Shown in pieces: positions 22,950-36,642 of a DNA stretch of 64,000 bases. How positions within the stretch are numbered: position 1 is the stretch's first letter; every line of letters begins with the position of its first letter. The stretch covers positions 62,001-126,000 of the forward strand of contig JAIQDT010005445.1 in the NCBI GenBank assembly GCA_021521415.1, written 5' to 3'. Position numbers and translations under genes: made by a program. A model generated the notes under the pieces. That model made no database searches, was not told the DNA's origin, and worked only from the letters and a program-made list of their open reading frames with translations. The DNA is from Bidens hawaiensis. Taxonomy: Eukaryota; Streptophyta; Magnoliopsida; Asterales; Asteraceae.

Positions 22950-23935
22950 AAAACCTTGCCCGATAATGTATTCCCATTTAAAATCTTGCTCGTTAAAGCA
23001 TATTGTTGTAAACCTTACTCGAAAAGTTTATTCACTTAAGTTTGCTAGGTTAACATATTTTAACAACCTTGCTCGTTCCAGAATTTGTTCAGAAATTATA
23101 AAGTTAAAAATAAATCTAAAAGAAATAAATGAAGGAAGCTTACTCGAAATACAAGATTGCTATAGAGTTAAATCACAAGATAAATAATCACGTATAAAGC
23201 ATCAAATAGGCAACCTTGCTAGGAATCAATTAAGATGCCCAAAATAACATCTTAGAAATATATCTAATTATCAACTTTGCTCGAATAGCTGAACATATCA
23301 TAAACCTTACCCGAAAGTGTAAAACAGTTAACAAATATTCATTCAAGTTCATTTACACTCACAAAGGTGTACCCGAAACAATTTTAGAATTGCAAAGTGT
23401 GCTACAGAAGATTAGTTTATCCAAAGATGTAAAAGTATGCTCTAAACACAAAGTGTACTCGTAAACATGAATAAGTCATTTAAGCACATACATAATCATC
23501 AAGCTTGCCCGGATATCTCAAACAGTTAAATAAAACAACAAGGTTTGCTAGAATTGCCTAAAATATCAAAGCTTGCTAGGGTAAGTCAAATATCTTAGAA
23601 AACACCTAAGTTTGCTAGAATAACTTGAACTTGTCAAAGCTTGCTAGAAATAGCATAAACAACTATAAAGTTTGCTAGAATGAACTAAAAATCCTATAAA
23701 ATAGTTAAGTTTGCTAGAAAATTCAGAAATCACCTAAGCTTACTCGAGATAACATATTCACACATATTCAAATTTCAAGCTTGCCCGAAGGAGTTAAACT
23801 GCTACTAAAATTATTTAAGTCTACCCGAAAATATGTCAAAACATCAAAGCATGCCCGAAATGATTAAACTTAGACAAAATCATCTAAGTTTGCCCGATAA
23901 GGTTGAAATTCATCAACCTTACTGGAAACTACATA
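22950..23935 (-). repeat. Motif array upstream of E1 third ORF
   Basis: About 26 degenerate copies of a short motif occur here. Plus-strand forms are CCTTGCCCGATAA, CTTGCTCG, GCTTACTCGA and GTTTGCTAGAA; minus-strand consensus is roughly (T/C)CGRGYAAGSTT. Copies are spaced about 30-50 bases apart with no other pattern between them. The same motif fills U3 of both E1 LTRs. Confidence 0.75.
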
Positions 23936-23989
23936 TTTACACCTCTTCAACGTAAAATGCAACTCTTTTTGACTTAAACCAAATCTCAT

Positions 23990-25080
23990 AAAGATTTATC
24001 ATTAACATTTAATGTTTAAGAGCAAATGGTGCATTAAGAGGTTAAATTTCAGTTATCTTTCCTTTCAATTCTTTTTGAAAAGATCTCAACATGGGACCAT
24101 ATTGACTAAGTTGCTTCTCAATACTTCATTCTCAACATTATTATGACAGTTTAGACAGGTCAACAGTTGGTCTAGACTTAGCATGAATTTCATTTCTTTG
24201 GTGATATAATTAAGCTTCAATTAAGATGCAAAAGACTAAATGGATAACACATATTGCTTTCTGATGCTCCATATCTATTCTCAAGGCTTATTTGGCTTTC
24301 TCCATGTCACCCTGAATTGACTCCAAACCCCAGATATATAGTCAAAAATTTAATGACATAATAGTCTAAAGATTCAGATATTTCTTTTCAAGTTTTACAA
24401 CATATGTGAGGTTGAACGTTGGACTAACAGGCCACGCAAGTCGGACTTACAGGCCTTTCATTCAGAATGTTTAAAGAACTTATATGATTGCCTCCGCCCA
24501 TATAGTTCTAGAATTAACCCTCATGTTTGCATTTTTCTTTATAAAAATTTATGAACACATATCAACTTTTGGTTGAGTAAATATTTAAAATAGTTTAGTT
24601 CACATTTGTTCATTGTCATTCTCAAAGATATTTCATTTTTTGGTGAGCAAATACCAACGGGCTCGTGTATGACTGGAAATACACTTTTATGCCCATCATT
24701 CAAAAAGATGTATATTGGAACATGCATAGACAACAATGTAACTCCACATTAAGTTTAGCAGTTTCTTTATGTTTATATCACCTTAGATTTTACACATCAC
24801 GGGAAAAGCAACCATACATGTCAATGACTGCACTAAGTGTCATTTTAGCCTATTAAATCCATATGATTGGCCAAATAGTCAATGTACTATCATTTCCCAA
24901 AAGGTTGGATCAATTTTCATTGAAAACCTTTCTTTTTAAGCTTCTACAAAGCTTGAACTGAATAATATTATCATGTCTCAACACCATATAACAACTTGCT
25001 CTGTTTTGTCAAAAATGTTAAAATTCATTTGAGCCTCGAATTTTGACACAAAAGCATATTTTGACACTAACAGATGGTGA
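23990..25080 (-). other. Conserved noncoding block between pol and third ORF (E1)
   Basis: No ORF of note. On the minus strand it aligns by eye with 40200-41500 of E2 and, more distantly, 50880-51780 of E3. Anchors include CAGTCATACACGAGCC (24660-24675), AAAGCCAAATAAGC (near 24285-24300), and a GGGAAATGATAGTACATTGA stretch near 24880-24900. Compared with E2 it lacks a segment of about 290 bases carrying two hairpin repeats. Confidence 0.7.
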
Positions 25081-25413
25081 CATACTCAAATCACAATCAT
25101 GACATCATCAATACAGACAGACTTTACATAAAGCATAGTCTAGCATATCCTAACAATATCATCATATCAGATAGTCCACATAATCAAGATATCATATATG
25201 CACATTAAAATAGATCAAATCAACTACTTATCATGATATCATCCATTCACTGATAATTATTTTAAGTATCAAACACACCTAAGATACACACAAATAGTCA
25301 TTTAGGTCACATATCAGCAAATATTGAACACATATTCAAAAATTAATCAAACGAACATTCAACAAGACTTTTCAAAACATAGTCAATTTGCACAGTCAAG
25401 CACACATCATCAA

Positions 25414-28400
25414 TCAGACTTCATTAGAGTTAATCATTCCCAGGGCTTTCAGAATAAAGTTGAACATGGTTCTATCAAGTTGCTTTGTGAATAGGTCAGC
25501 CAAATTATCACTTGTGTCAACTCTTTTAACTTCAGTTAGACCTTTTTCACTGCAATCCCTAATAAAATGATGTCTAATTTCAATGTGCTTGGTCTTGGAA
25601 TGTTTTACAGGATTCCTAACAATAAATGATGCAGCAGTGTTATCAATGAAAATAGGGGTGTTTAGAAAATTCAAACAATAGTCCAGCATTTGGTTATGAA
25701 TCCAGAGGACTTGTGCATAGCAGGCAGATGCAGCAATATACTTAGCTTCTGCAGCTGAGATTGACACTGTAGTCTGTTTCTTGCATTGCCATGAGACCAA
25801 TCTGTCACCCAAAAATTGACAACGTACAGAAGTGGACTTCCTGCTCATATTGCACCCATCATAGTCACTATCTGTATAGGAAACTAGATCAAATGACTGG
25901 TTCTTTGGATACCAAATTCCCAGAACAGGTCTTCCTTCAAGTATCTAAAGATCCTCTTTACAGCATTCATATGAGAAACCTTAGGACTTGATTGAAATCT
26001 AGCACAAACATACACATCAAACATTATATCTGGCCTTGAAGCAGTCAGATACATCAGAGATCCAATTTTTGCTCTGTATTCATGTTCATCTATTGGCTCC
26101 CCCTTTTCATCTGCAATCATTTTCTCGTGTGTATCCATAGGAGTTGAAGCAGTTTTGAGGTCATGACACTTGAACTTGTCTAATATGTCATGCACATACT
26201 TAGACTGGTATCTGAAAATTCCATCAGCTTTCTGTTGAACTTGCAATCCAAGGAAGAAGTTCATTTTTCCCATAGAGCTCATGTTGTACTTGGACTTCAT
26301 CACCTCTTCAAACTCCATACACATTTGTTCATTGGTTGTGCCAAAAATAATATCGTCTGCATAGACTTGTAACAGCAGCAAATATCTTCCTCTTTTCTTG
26401 TAGAAGAGGGTCTTGTCAATAGCTCCAATTTGGAAACCGTTATCAAGTAGATGATTAGATAACTCATCATACCAAGCTCTTGGAGCTTGATGTAATCCAT
26501 AAAAAGCTTTGTTTAACTTATACACTCATTTAGGATAATCAGGGTCCTCAAATATTGGTGGCTGAGTCACATACACCTCTTCTTCTATTTTCCCATTCAA
26601 GAATGCAGATTTGACATCCAATTGAAATACCCTTATATTCTTTGAGGCAGCATAAGCCAAGAAAATTCTTATTGCTTCAAGTCTTGCAACTGGTTCAAAG
26701 ACTTCCTCAAAGTCAATCCATTCTTCTTGTAGGCATCCCAAAGCAACAAGTCTTGCTTTGTTTGTAATCACAATTCCTCTTTCATCTCTTTTATTCCTGG
26801 AAACCCATTTGGTTCCAATGGCATATCTGTTTCTTGGCTTGTCTATAAGTTCCCACACTTGCAGATCTCTAAATTGAGCCAAATCATCATGCATAGCTTC
26901 TACCCAACTATTGTCTTTCAATGCTTGAAAAATGTTCTTAGGTTCTATTTGGGATAGAAAGCAAGAGTACAAGCAAATGTTTGCATATTCAGAAGCACAT
27001 CTAGTTACTCTTTCATTGATGTTTCCAATGATATTCTCAGGAGGATGATTCTTTTCAACATAAGAGGATTGAACAATAACATCAGTAGATAAAGTAGAAT
27101 CAAGATTTGTGTCATTGAGATCAGGTTCATCAATGATCAAATCAGTTTTTGCATCATGAAACTATGGTGCTTCTTCATTATTCTACTGTGAAGTAGATGC
27201 ACCATTATTTCCAATATTCAAACTTTGAAACAAGTCTTCAAATGTTTCATTTCCTCTTGCTTCTTCAGTATCTCCTTGGTTTCTAGGATCTTCCTCATTC
27301 AAGACATGATCATCTTGGTTCTCTTGATTATCTTGATTACCTTGTTTTTAATCTTGTTCCTGAATCTGATCTGGAGCTTGATCATTTTGAGCAATATAGG
27401 GATCCTTTATGAAACTGTATCCAGGTGTTTTTCCAGCAACCTTGGACCATAACTTGTCCAAAACAATTTTCTTTGAAGATTCTTCCATATGCACACTGGT
27501 TTTGTAATAAGTTTCATCAAAGTCCTCAGGATAAATCTTAAAGGACTTGATTAACTTCTCAAGATCAAACAGCCATGCTGCTCCATCAACAGTATTAAAT
27601 TGACATTCATTGAAAACACCATCAGATGATTCAATCACACTCAAATGGCCTTTCACATATACTTTGTAAGCTTTTGAGTTTGTTGAATATCCAACAAAGA
27701 AACAATCCAGTGATTTGGACTGAAACTTGTTGAGATAATCCTTTGTGTTTAACAGAGAGCATTTTCAACTAAAGGGCTTGAGAAACTTGATGTAGGGCTT
27801 TCTTTTAAACAAAATCTCATAAGGAGTTTTGTCTTGACTTTTGTTGAGAAGGACTCTGTTTTGAACATAGCAAGCAGTGTTGATTGCTTCTGCCCAAAGA
27901 GTAACAGGCAAGAAAGCATCTGCTAACATGATCCTTGAAGCTTCAATGAGTGTTCTATTTCATCTTTCAGCAACCACATTCTGCTCAGGAGCTCTAGGAG
28001 CATAGAATTGTTGAATAATTCCCTTTTCATTACAAAATTCTTCCATTACCCCATTCTTGAACTCAGTCCCATTATCGCTTCTCATAATCTTCACCCTTGT
28101 ATCCAACTGGTTCTCAAACCTTGTAACACATCCCTTAATCAACTCAGCAGCTTCATCTATGGTACTTAGGAAATAAACCTAAGTAAATCTTGAAATATCA
28201 TCGATGATCACAGAACAATATCTCTTTTTACCAATGCTTGGTACACTCATAGGACCAAAAAGATCCATATGAAGCATTTCAAGCACTTGATCAATTGAGT
28301 TTATGAGCTTTGTTTTGTGAGATGACTTGTGCTGCTTACCCTTCTGACAAGAAATGCATTTGTCATCAAGCTTGGACTCTCTTGTGGGTAAACCAATGAC

Positions 28401-28890
28401 ATGCTCACCCTTCACAAGTCTGTTCATGTTCTATAGGTTGACATGACAAAGCTTTCTATGCCACAATTTAGATTCATTTTCAGTGGATTTAGAAACAAAA
28501 TAGGTACCTCCTCTAGAAACAGCTTCTTTCATATTCAGTTTATAGATTAACATTCCTTGGAGCCATCATCATAATCATGTCAGGAGGAATTACAAATTCA
28601 GGTTTGAGGATGAAACGGTGTGAATCATCAAATCCAACCATATAACCCTTATCACACATTTGAGATATGCTTAAGAGGTTATATTGTAATCCTTCTACAT
28701 AGAACACATTATCAAATGACACTTTGCCATTGGTTAGAATGCCTTTTCCAACAATTTTTCCACCATTCTCATCACTCCCAAATGCAACTGGGCCTTCAAA
28801 CTTCTCTTCATAGTTCACCAGTAACCTTTTGTCACATGTCATGTGCCTGGAACATCCACTGTCCATAATCAGTTTGGCAATGAAATGCAA
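25414..28890 (-). pseudogene. E1 pol (protease to RNase H), broken
   Basis: Minus-strand copia pol in order: protease with DSGCSRHMT (near 28855), pre-integrase region (28179-28427, with C-ISCQKGKQH), integrase with LHMDLFGP and RSDNGTEFKN (near 28080), reverse transcriptase (26526-27140 with [13 protein letters not shown]; 25884-26525 with YADDIIFG, a Y-A-D-D form of the usual Y-V-D-D), and RNase H (25414-25848). Protease is in one frame, pre-integrase to most of reverse transcriptase in a second with in-frame stops (for example TGA at 26523-26525), and RNase H in a third. At least two frameshifts and several stops make it non-functional. Confidence 0.88.
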
Positions 28891-31505
28891 GCTGAATCAA
28901 CTTGCAAATCATCAGTGACATGGACAATTTGTGCATTTGAATTGGGATTTGGCTTAGGATCTTCATAGACTACTTACACATATCAGATTGATCTGTTTCA
29001 TAGCCACTATGAATTGGTCTTGGTGTTTTAACATAAGGAATTATGCTTTTGCATTCTTGCACCATATAATCCTTTTCATTTGATACATCTCTCACATATT
29101 TTCTACTAGAGACTTGATCAACACACCTTGGCTTCCACAAAAAACCATGTGGTTCAGCCCATGTTTCATTAGAATCTTCTCATCACCAAGTTGTCTTGCC
29201 TTTTTTCTAAGAGAACACATTCTTGTCATTTTTCTTATCATTTATTGGTGATTTTTCTGAATCAGCAGACCTGACTGATCTTGAATCATCCCTTCGAACA
29301 ATTCTGATTGGTTGAGTATTCTTCTTAATGACAACCTCATATTTGTTTTGGGAACTCTTTCCTTTTACATGTTGTACTATAGTTCTTTTAAATTTTTCTT
29401 CTACTACCACATTAACCTTTTCATTCACATCTTTTGAACTTTCACCTTTCTTTTCTACTTTCTCACACATTTTTCCTTTGCTTAAGTATTCATCATACTT
29501 CTTTTTGTACAGACCAAAGTCTTGCATAAACTTGGTTTCATTTGGAACAAAAATTGGCTCGTATTTAAACCTTTCATTGCAAGAATCTGTGTGATGTCCA
29601 TACTCATCACATTTTTACACCATACTTTTCCCTTGAATTTTTCATGTAAAGTTCCCTTTTTGAACCTTTCACTAAGTCTTGGGGGTTCAATACCAATAGT
29701 CTTCTCAGTTTTAAGCCCATCAAAATCAATTGAATATGGCACAAACTCTTCAATCTTGATATCTTTTCTATCAACTTTTCCTTTCATAAATTTGATTTTC
29801 TCAATCTTTATAGGCACTTCATCCAGACATCCTTTGAACCTGGTCTGTCTTCTCTCATACTCCTCAATACTTTCAACTTCACCAATGTCAAATAATTCTT
29901 GACTAGAGAAAACATGGTACACTAGAATAAATTCATCACTTGAGAAAGTTTCCTTTGGTTTCTTTTTGTTGTTATTCTTGATTTTTCTCAACTCTTCCCT
30001 GCTTGGTGGCTGTACAGCATGGTTAGCAACCTTAGACATTTTTGAACCTTCGCATATGTCAAATGACACATCTTCTCTTCTCATCTTCTCATAATGTCTT
30101 TTCATTTTTGGTGTAGCAGGAGGCAACAATGCAAGTTGATCAATTGAGTCAGGTTTTCCATTTCTTTTGTTCTTCACACCTTCATCAATTGAACTTTCAT
30201 CACTTGTATCAACCAAATCATTAACATCCAGACATTTATAATCAAAGTCATCTTCAGAGACTTGAATTCCAACTGATTTCTCATCTTTCACATCTTCTTT
30301 CAGAACAAATTCTCCTTCTTCATTTACTTCCACCATTTTGTAGTTGTCAATTAATTCCACTTTGTCTTGAAACACATATCTGAACTGATTAAGGTATGCC
30401 TCTTTTTTCTCTTTGTCAACTTTCTCTTTGCAAAACCTTATACTTATCTTCCTCTTTAATCTTGATCAGAATACCACAGATGTTACCAGTTGACACTAGG
30501 TTCTTCAAAATTCATTTTCCACCTGAAGTGTGGTATACTTCACTTAATCTTCTACCACCATTCTTTTCAATCCTTCAACTTCAGTGACATACCTTGACTG
30601 AATTCTGTAGCTGGTCATACAGTCTTATTTTAGGCTTTTAATTCTATCTTCATAGGCTAGATCACTTGATTCATAAATGTATGATCATGCTCTGCTTTCT
30701 AAATCACTCACTCTCAAGTTTTTCTATATTCAACTTAAGTGATTCAATGATTTCAAGTAATTCAGGTGTTGAGTTTGAATGTACCTGTGTTGAAGATGAA
30801 AAAGATGCTTCATTTGTTGTTTGAGCTATCAATGCCACATTTGCCTTACTGATGTCATCTTCATGATTGCTCCAATCAAAGTTTCCATCTTGTTGGTTAG
30901 CTACAAGTGCAACATTCCCTTGATTTCTCGGCTGATTATTGTTATTTCTGTTGGTGTTGTTGTTGTTGGGAACATGTGGAGTGTTTTGATTGGTATTTCT
31001 TTGGTAGCTTTGGTTTTGGGCTACAACCTGTTGATTGTCCTGTTGAGGCTGTTGGTAGTTCTGGTTGAAGTTGGGATTATTGTTGAAGTTGTTGTATGAT
31101 CTTAATTGTCCTTGTTGGTACTGGCTCCGGAATTGGTTCTGATTTATTGACTAAAACTGCTGACTTTGATTGTTGTTAAACTGTCTTGGCAGATTGCATT
31201 CTCTGGCAAAATGTACAGGTTATTGACAGTTATAAAAAATGGCCTTTGACTTGTCAAATCCAATTCTTTCATTTGGTCCTGATAGAAGGTATCTACCAGT
31301 CCTATTGTATAACCTCTTAGTTCTCAATGCCAACATATCTTCAAGATCATCTGCATCAATCTGTTCTAAGTCATATTGAACAATGCTAGTGTGAACCAAA
31401 TTCTTTGCTACAAAAGCATTATATGAGTTTGTAAACATTGTGAACAATGCTTGGTACTCATTTCCTTGATTTCCTTGATTTCCACTTCCACCACCAAAAG
31501 ATACA
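28891..31505 (-). pseudogene. E1 gag, C-terminal two-thirds, broken
   Basis: Minus-strand gag sequence cut at 31505 by the 5' end of E2. The best frames are 31220-31505 (with SYNAFVAKN and a damaged first zinc knuckle, CYNCQ then a stop), 29482-30375 (charged middle region) and 29207-29527. The segment at 30376-31219 is asparagine/glutamine-rich but broken by stops. The second zinc knuckle near 29610 is frameshifted. It corresponds to residues about 295 onwards of the E2 gag. The matching N-terminal piece of E1 lies inverted at 57519-57814. Confidence 0.82.
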
Positions 31506-32753
31506 TGTTGGGTCAAGAATTTGACCCAAATAAGGAGATTTGACCTAAACAAGGAATATGGAAGATTGGAATCTTCTCAACCTCCTCAGAAACTGCTAAG
31601 TATTGAATCCGAGCACACCTTGGACCTTCGAGTAAGCTTTTACTTAGCCGAGTACGAGATTTTGCCTTCCGAGCAAGGTTTACTTCAAATAGTCTTCTTA
31701 AGTGGATATCCGAGCAAGGTATGCTTTTTAGTGATTTCCCGAGTAAGGATCATTGATTTGGCATATCCGAGCAAGGTTCACTTTGTCAAGCAGGGTTGTT
31801 CTTCAAGACCAAGTATTTTACTCTTCCGAGTAAGGTATGGTCAACCAAGTCCAAGAAGCCAAGTAATTGGAAGACCGGGCAAGGTATTCTTTAATAATTA
31901 TGGTCCGAATATACTTGATGAGTTAATAGAATATCTCTAAGTTATTTCGAGTAAGGTTCTGCTCAAGTAAGGTATGTACTCCCGAGTACGCCTTATCAAT
32001 AAGTTGTTCAACTGACAATGAGCCGAACAGGACCATAGAAGGACAAGGTTGCTCGTAAGGATTTGTCGGGCAAAGTTTGATAAGTCCAAGAAGATTGAAG
32101 TCTACTCGGTGAATATTTTACTTGGTAAAATATTCTTTAAGTAAAGTCTACCCGGAAACTGATTCCGGGTACACTTCTATGTTTACCAAGTCTGAAGGAA
32201 GGCCGAGTACACTGCGTACTCGGAGACTGAAGATTAATGAAAAGCCTACCCGGAAGACTTGTTTTACACTTAGTTTTATTTTTGAATATGTAATTTGAAT
32301 ATGTATTATCGGATAGGGTTTCTAGAAGGAATGACAGCTGTCTTAGGTTGGCAGGCCTATAAATAGAATATTTAGGGCACGCCGCCAAACAGACACAAAA
32401 AGAAAAGAGGAGAAGCAGAACACACAATACAGATAAGACTGACTCATTTATTGAGAGAATATTGTGTGACGGCTGTCTTAGGATTCCTAGAAAACCCTAA
32501 ATCGATTATCCTTTTGTATGATTAACATTATATAAATGGAAATCTTTTGAGTGAATCCTGTGTTTGCCTTCTGTCCCTGAATATTCATTGCAACCGTATG
32601 TTTGTTATTGATTCCGCCTTTAACAAACGGTCATCTTTCTAAATATAGCAACCCGTCATTAACTCTCTTGTCAACACGATTAATTTTGTGTGAGTTATGA
32701 CATGATTGATTAAAATCCGAGCCGAATCGAACATAATTAAGTGGGACCAGACA
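31506..32753 (+). repeat. 5' LTR of E2
   Basis: 1248 bp, starting TGTTGGGTCAAG and ending GGACCAGACA. The TATA box CTATAAATAG is at 32357-32366. About 18 copies of a motif like TCCGAGCAAGGTTT or TTCGAGTAAGGT lie at 31609-32260, upstream of the TATA box. No 3' partner exists in the window, so the ends come from the terminal bases, the primer site and the E1 junction. Confidence 0.82.
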
Positions 32754-32776
32754 AGTGATATCAGAGCTGATTACTG
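32754..32776 (+). other. Primer binding site of E2
   Basis: AGTGATATCAGAGCTGATTA directly follows the LTR, a variant of the initiator tRNA-Met site TGGTATCAGAGC. Confidence 0.7.
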
Positions 32777-33054
32777 CTATTTTTAGAAAGAGTGTTGCTG
32801 ATTGAAGATTTGAAAAAGAATGACGTAAGCAGACCACTGTTCGATTGATTTGTGGCGTCAGCAGCTCTGTTTTTCATTTTTCTTCCAGATCTACAATCTA
32901 CCAGTGTTTTCTCTTCCTTATTTCAATTAAAGTTTAAATCTTTATATCTAAATCTTGTTCTAATCACATCAGACACATCAGATCTGAGCATTCTGTTTTC
33001 AGATCTGGTTATTTTGAAATTTTTATCAAAGAAACTGATTTTTGACTTCTCAAA

Positions 33055-36000
33055 ATGTCTGGATATGAGGAACAAGAGGTGTCTACTAACAAGATACCTA
33101 GGTTGTATGGACAAGAAAACTTTATCAAATGGAATGTACTCTTTGAAGCAGCCATATGCTACAATGACATTGACATGTGGAACTCCATCAAGAATGGTCC
33201 ACAAACTACTGTTGAAGAAGGTGCAAATGCTACTGCAACTGCTGCTGTAAGAGAAAAAATGAGGAAGGTAGATGACAAAGCCTTAGCTATGATTAAGCTA
33301 GGTTTGTATTTGGAGATTCTGACCAAGGTGGCTCATCACACAACAGCCAAACAAATGTATGATGTCATCCTTGAAATGTATGAAGGGAATACTGAACTGA
33401 AGAACATAAAGAAGCAAAGATTGAAGCAACAGTTGGAAAGGTTCAAGTATAGAGGTGGAGAAAGGTTGAAATCAATACTAAAAGGATTTCTAAGTATTGT
33501 GAATGAGTTGAGAACAACTGATTATGTAATGACTGACTTTGATTTGAATACAAAGTTGCTCAACTCAATGCCAAAAGAATGGTACACTACTTGCAAATTC
33601 ATCCTTCAAAAGCAGAATTTCAATGAATTGAAATTGGATGATGTGGTATGTTTTCTTCAAGCTGCTGAACTTGAAATGATTGAAAATGAAATGATCAAGG
33701 AAGATAGACCAAGCTTCAATATTTCAAATGCATTAATTGCACCTATGGGAAACCTGTCAACAAATAACCAACAACAAATTCCCATCATAGAAGAACCTGC
33801 TGAACATAATGTTGTGACTCCAAAGTCTTTCATTGGGGGTAGTACAAGTACTCAAGGAAATCAGCAGAGGTTCAATGTGCAACTAATTGATGATTCTGAC
33901 TCTGCCTCTATGTCCAGTGGAAATGTTACTAACCCTGTAACAGGACATGTTCAAAACAAAGAAACACGAGCATTGCTGTCTATGTTCACTGAGTCTTATA
34001 ATGCATTTGTTGCATAGAACATGATTCACACAAGTGTGGTTCAAGACGATTTAGAACAAATTGATGCAGATGACTTAGAAGACATGGATTTGAAATGGCA
34101 AACTGCCATGTTGGGTTTGAGAAGTAGAAGGCTGTATAACAGAACTGGTAGAACTCTGGTTTCTGGTCCTAATGACAGGATTGGTTTTGACAAGTCAAAA
34201 GCAATATGCTACAATTGTCAGCAACCTGGTCATTTTGCAAGAGAATGCAATCAACCAAGAAATTTTCAAATGAATCAATTCCAGAACCAACAACCAGGAG
34301 GTCAGCATCAATATCAACAGAATCAGTCAAGAAGTCAGCAGCATTACCAGCAAAATCAGCTAAGATTCAACCACAACAGCAATCAAATGAACAACTTCAA
34401 TAACAACAACAGTTACAATCCAAACTTCAACAAATTTCAGCCTCAGATGAACAATCAACAATAGGGTATGCAACAGACTCAAGGGTTTCAGCCTCAAATG
34501 AATCACAATCAAAACCTTCAGTCAGTTCAAAATGTTCCAAACAACACTATTCCAGCAAATCAAAATCAGATTAGAAATCAAGGAAATGTGGCAGTGACTA
34601 CACAACATGAAGGAATTTTTGATTGGAGCAGTCATGAAGAGGATATTGCTGATGATATCAGGAAGGCAAATGTGGCATTCATGGCCATAATTGAGAAAGA
34701 AAAGGGAACCTCCTCTCAGGTACACTCTGCTCCTACAGTTGATTTGAATGAACTTATTAGTGAACTAAAAACAAAAGTAGGAAAGCTGGAAGGTGAATGT
34801 TTTAGAAGGCAAAGTATCATAAATGAGTATGAGGCAAGTGAAATGATTAGTGACGAAAAGATAAAGAGCCTAGAAGATGATTGCATGATCATCTACAGAA
34901 CTCAAACCAGATACATTACTGAGATTGATGGTTTAAAGAAGATGTTGGTTGAAGAAAAGGTGCAAAACACAAGACTAAAGATTGAAACTGAATTTCTTAA
35001 GAATTTGGTCTCAACTGGCAACATATGTGGAATACTGAATCAAGTGAAAGAACAGGACAAATACAAGACAGTTCCACCTCCATTCAACAACAACTTCAAG
35101 CCAAAAGTTGACAAAGAGAAAAGAGATGCATACTTACAACAATTCAAAGATGTCTTTCAAGACAGGGAAGAATTTGTTGATTTATACAGAAAGGTAGAAG
35201 TGAATGAAGATGGAGAGTTTGTGATTAAGAAAGAAGTGAAAATGGAAAAGTCAATTGGAGTTCAAGTCTCTGAGGATGACTTTGATTCAGATGAGTTGGA
35301 TCAAGATGATCTGAGTGATTTGAGTGATCAAATTACCGAAAAGGAAATTCAAGCTGCTGAAAAAGGAAGAAAGTATAAAAAACCTGAATCTGTTGACAAG
35401 CTTCCAAAGTATCCACCAGTCCCACCAAAATCAAAGAAGCAAAAGGACAACATTAAAAGGGAACATGTCTCTTTTGACATCTGTGAAGGGAGGAAAATAA
35501 ACTACAATGCAGTTAGACCTCCAAGCAAGACTGTATTGAATAGGATAAAGCAGAACAACAAGAAGAAGAAGATGAATGAAGAGATTGATACAGAAAACTT
35601 TATCCCAGTTTATCCAATCTTTTCTAGTCATGAAGTGTTGGATGTTGGAGAAGTGGAGACAATGGAAGAATATGAGAAAAGACAGTCAAGGGTTAGAGAA
35701 AGCAGTGATGAGGAACATATGATTATGAAGAAGATTGTCTTTGTCAAAAGCAATGTTGAAAGACAAGACATCAAGATTGAGGAATTTGTTCCTTTTTCAA
35801 TTGACTTTGATGGTTTGAAAAATCAGAAGACTTTAGGAGTCAATTCACCTAAGCTAAGTGAAAGATTCAAGAAACCAAAAGAACATGAAGTTTTCAAAGG
35901 CAAGGTTTGGTGCAAAAGGTGTGATGAATATGGTCACCACACAGATTCATGCCATGAGAGATTCAAACTCAAACCATTTCATGTACCAGATGGAAAAATG

Positions 36001-36642
36001 TATGGTCAAGACTTTGTTCTGTACAAAGAGAAGTATGAAATGTATTTGGGAAAAGGAAATCTGTGTGGAAAGAAGACAAGTAATGAAGAGAATGTTGAAA
36101 TCAAAGGAAAGAAACAAGTGACTGAGTATGTAGGAAGTAAGTCACCACAGAAGCACAAGAAGATGACAAAGAAGAAAAATCAGTCATTGAAGATTAATCA
36201 AGACATTCAATCAGTTAAGTCTGATGACTCTCAAGGATCATCAAACAGTGAAAAGACAAGAAGAAAAGATACTTATCAGAGAATGAAATCAACTGAACTT
36301 ACTGGTGATGAGAAGTTCTTGATGAAACATGGATATGAACCACAAGGTTTCACTTGGAAACCCAAAGCAGAAACTAAAATTGAAGCTGTGGCTGATGTAA
36401 GAGACTACTCAGAAACAAAGGACTATGTCTTGAAAGAGAATGTCACTAACTCAGTTGAGCCTCAATGTTCAGTTTCACTTTTCAAAACACCAAGAAAATG
36501 TGGCAATGAAACTGATCATTCTGATAATCTGGAAATCACTCATGCAGATTCTAAACCTACAACACTCACTTCCCAGACTGCCACTGAATTTAACATTGAT
36601 AAGTTGCAAGTTGATGAAGCTTGCACCTCATCACTTAACTAA
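33055..36642 (+). pseudogene. E2 gag, two in-frame stops
   Basis: This frame spans 1195 codons and starts at the ATG at 33055, about 300 bases after the LTR. TAG codons at 34015-34017 and 34462-34464 interrupt it; the frame is otherwise unbroken. An N-terminal capsid-like domain (residues about 1-240) is followed by a first zinc knuckle CYNCQQPGHFAREC near residue 386. A Q/N-rich linker (34260-34560), a coiled-coil-like and strongly acidic/basic middle, and a second knuckle CKRCDEYGHHTDSC (near 35912) come next. The length is large even for SIRE gags; E3 has 873 codons. The first stop replaces a lysine codon at the equivalent E1 position, so it is a point mutation. The stop codon TAA overlaps an ATG in the pol frame (TAATGA). 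Confidence 0.85.
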
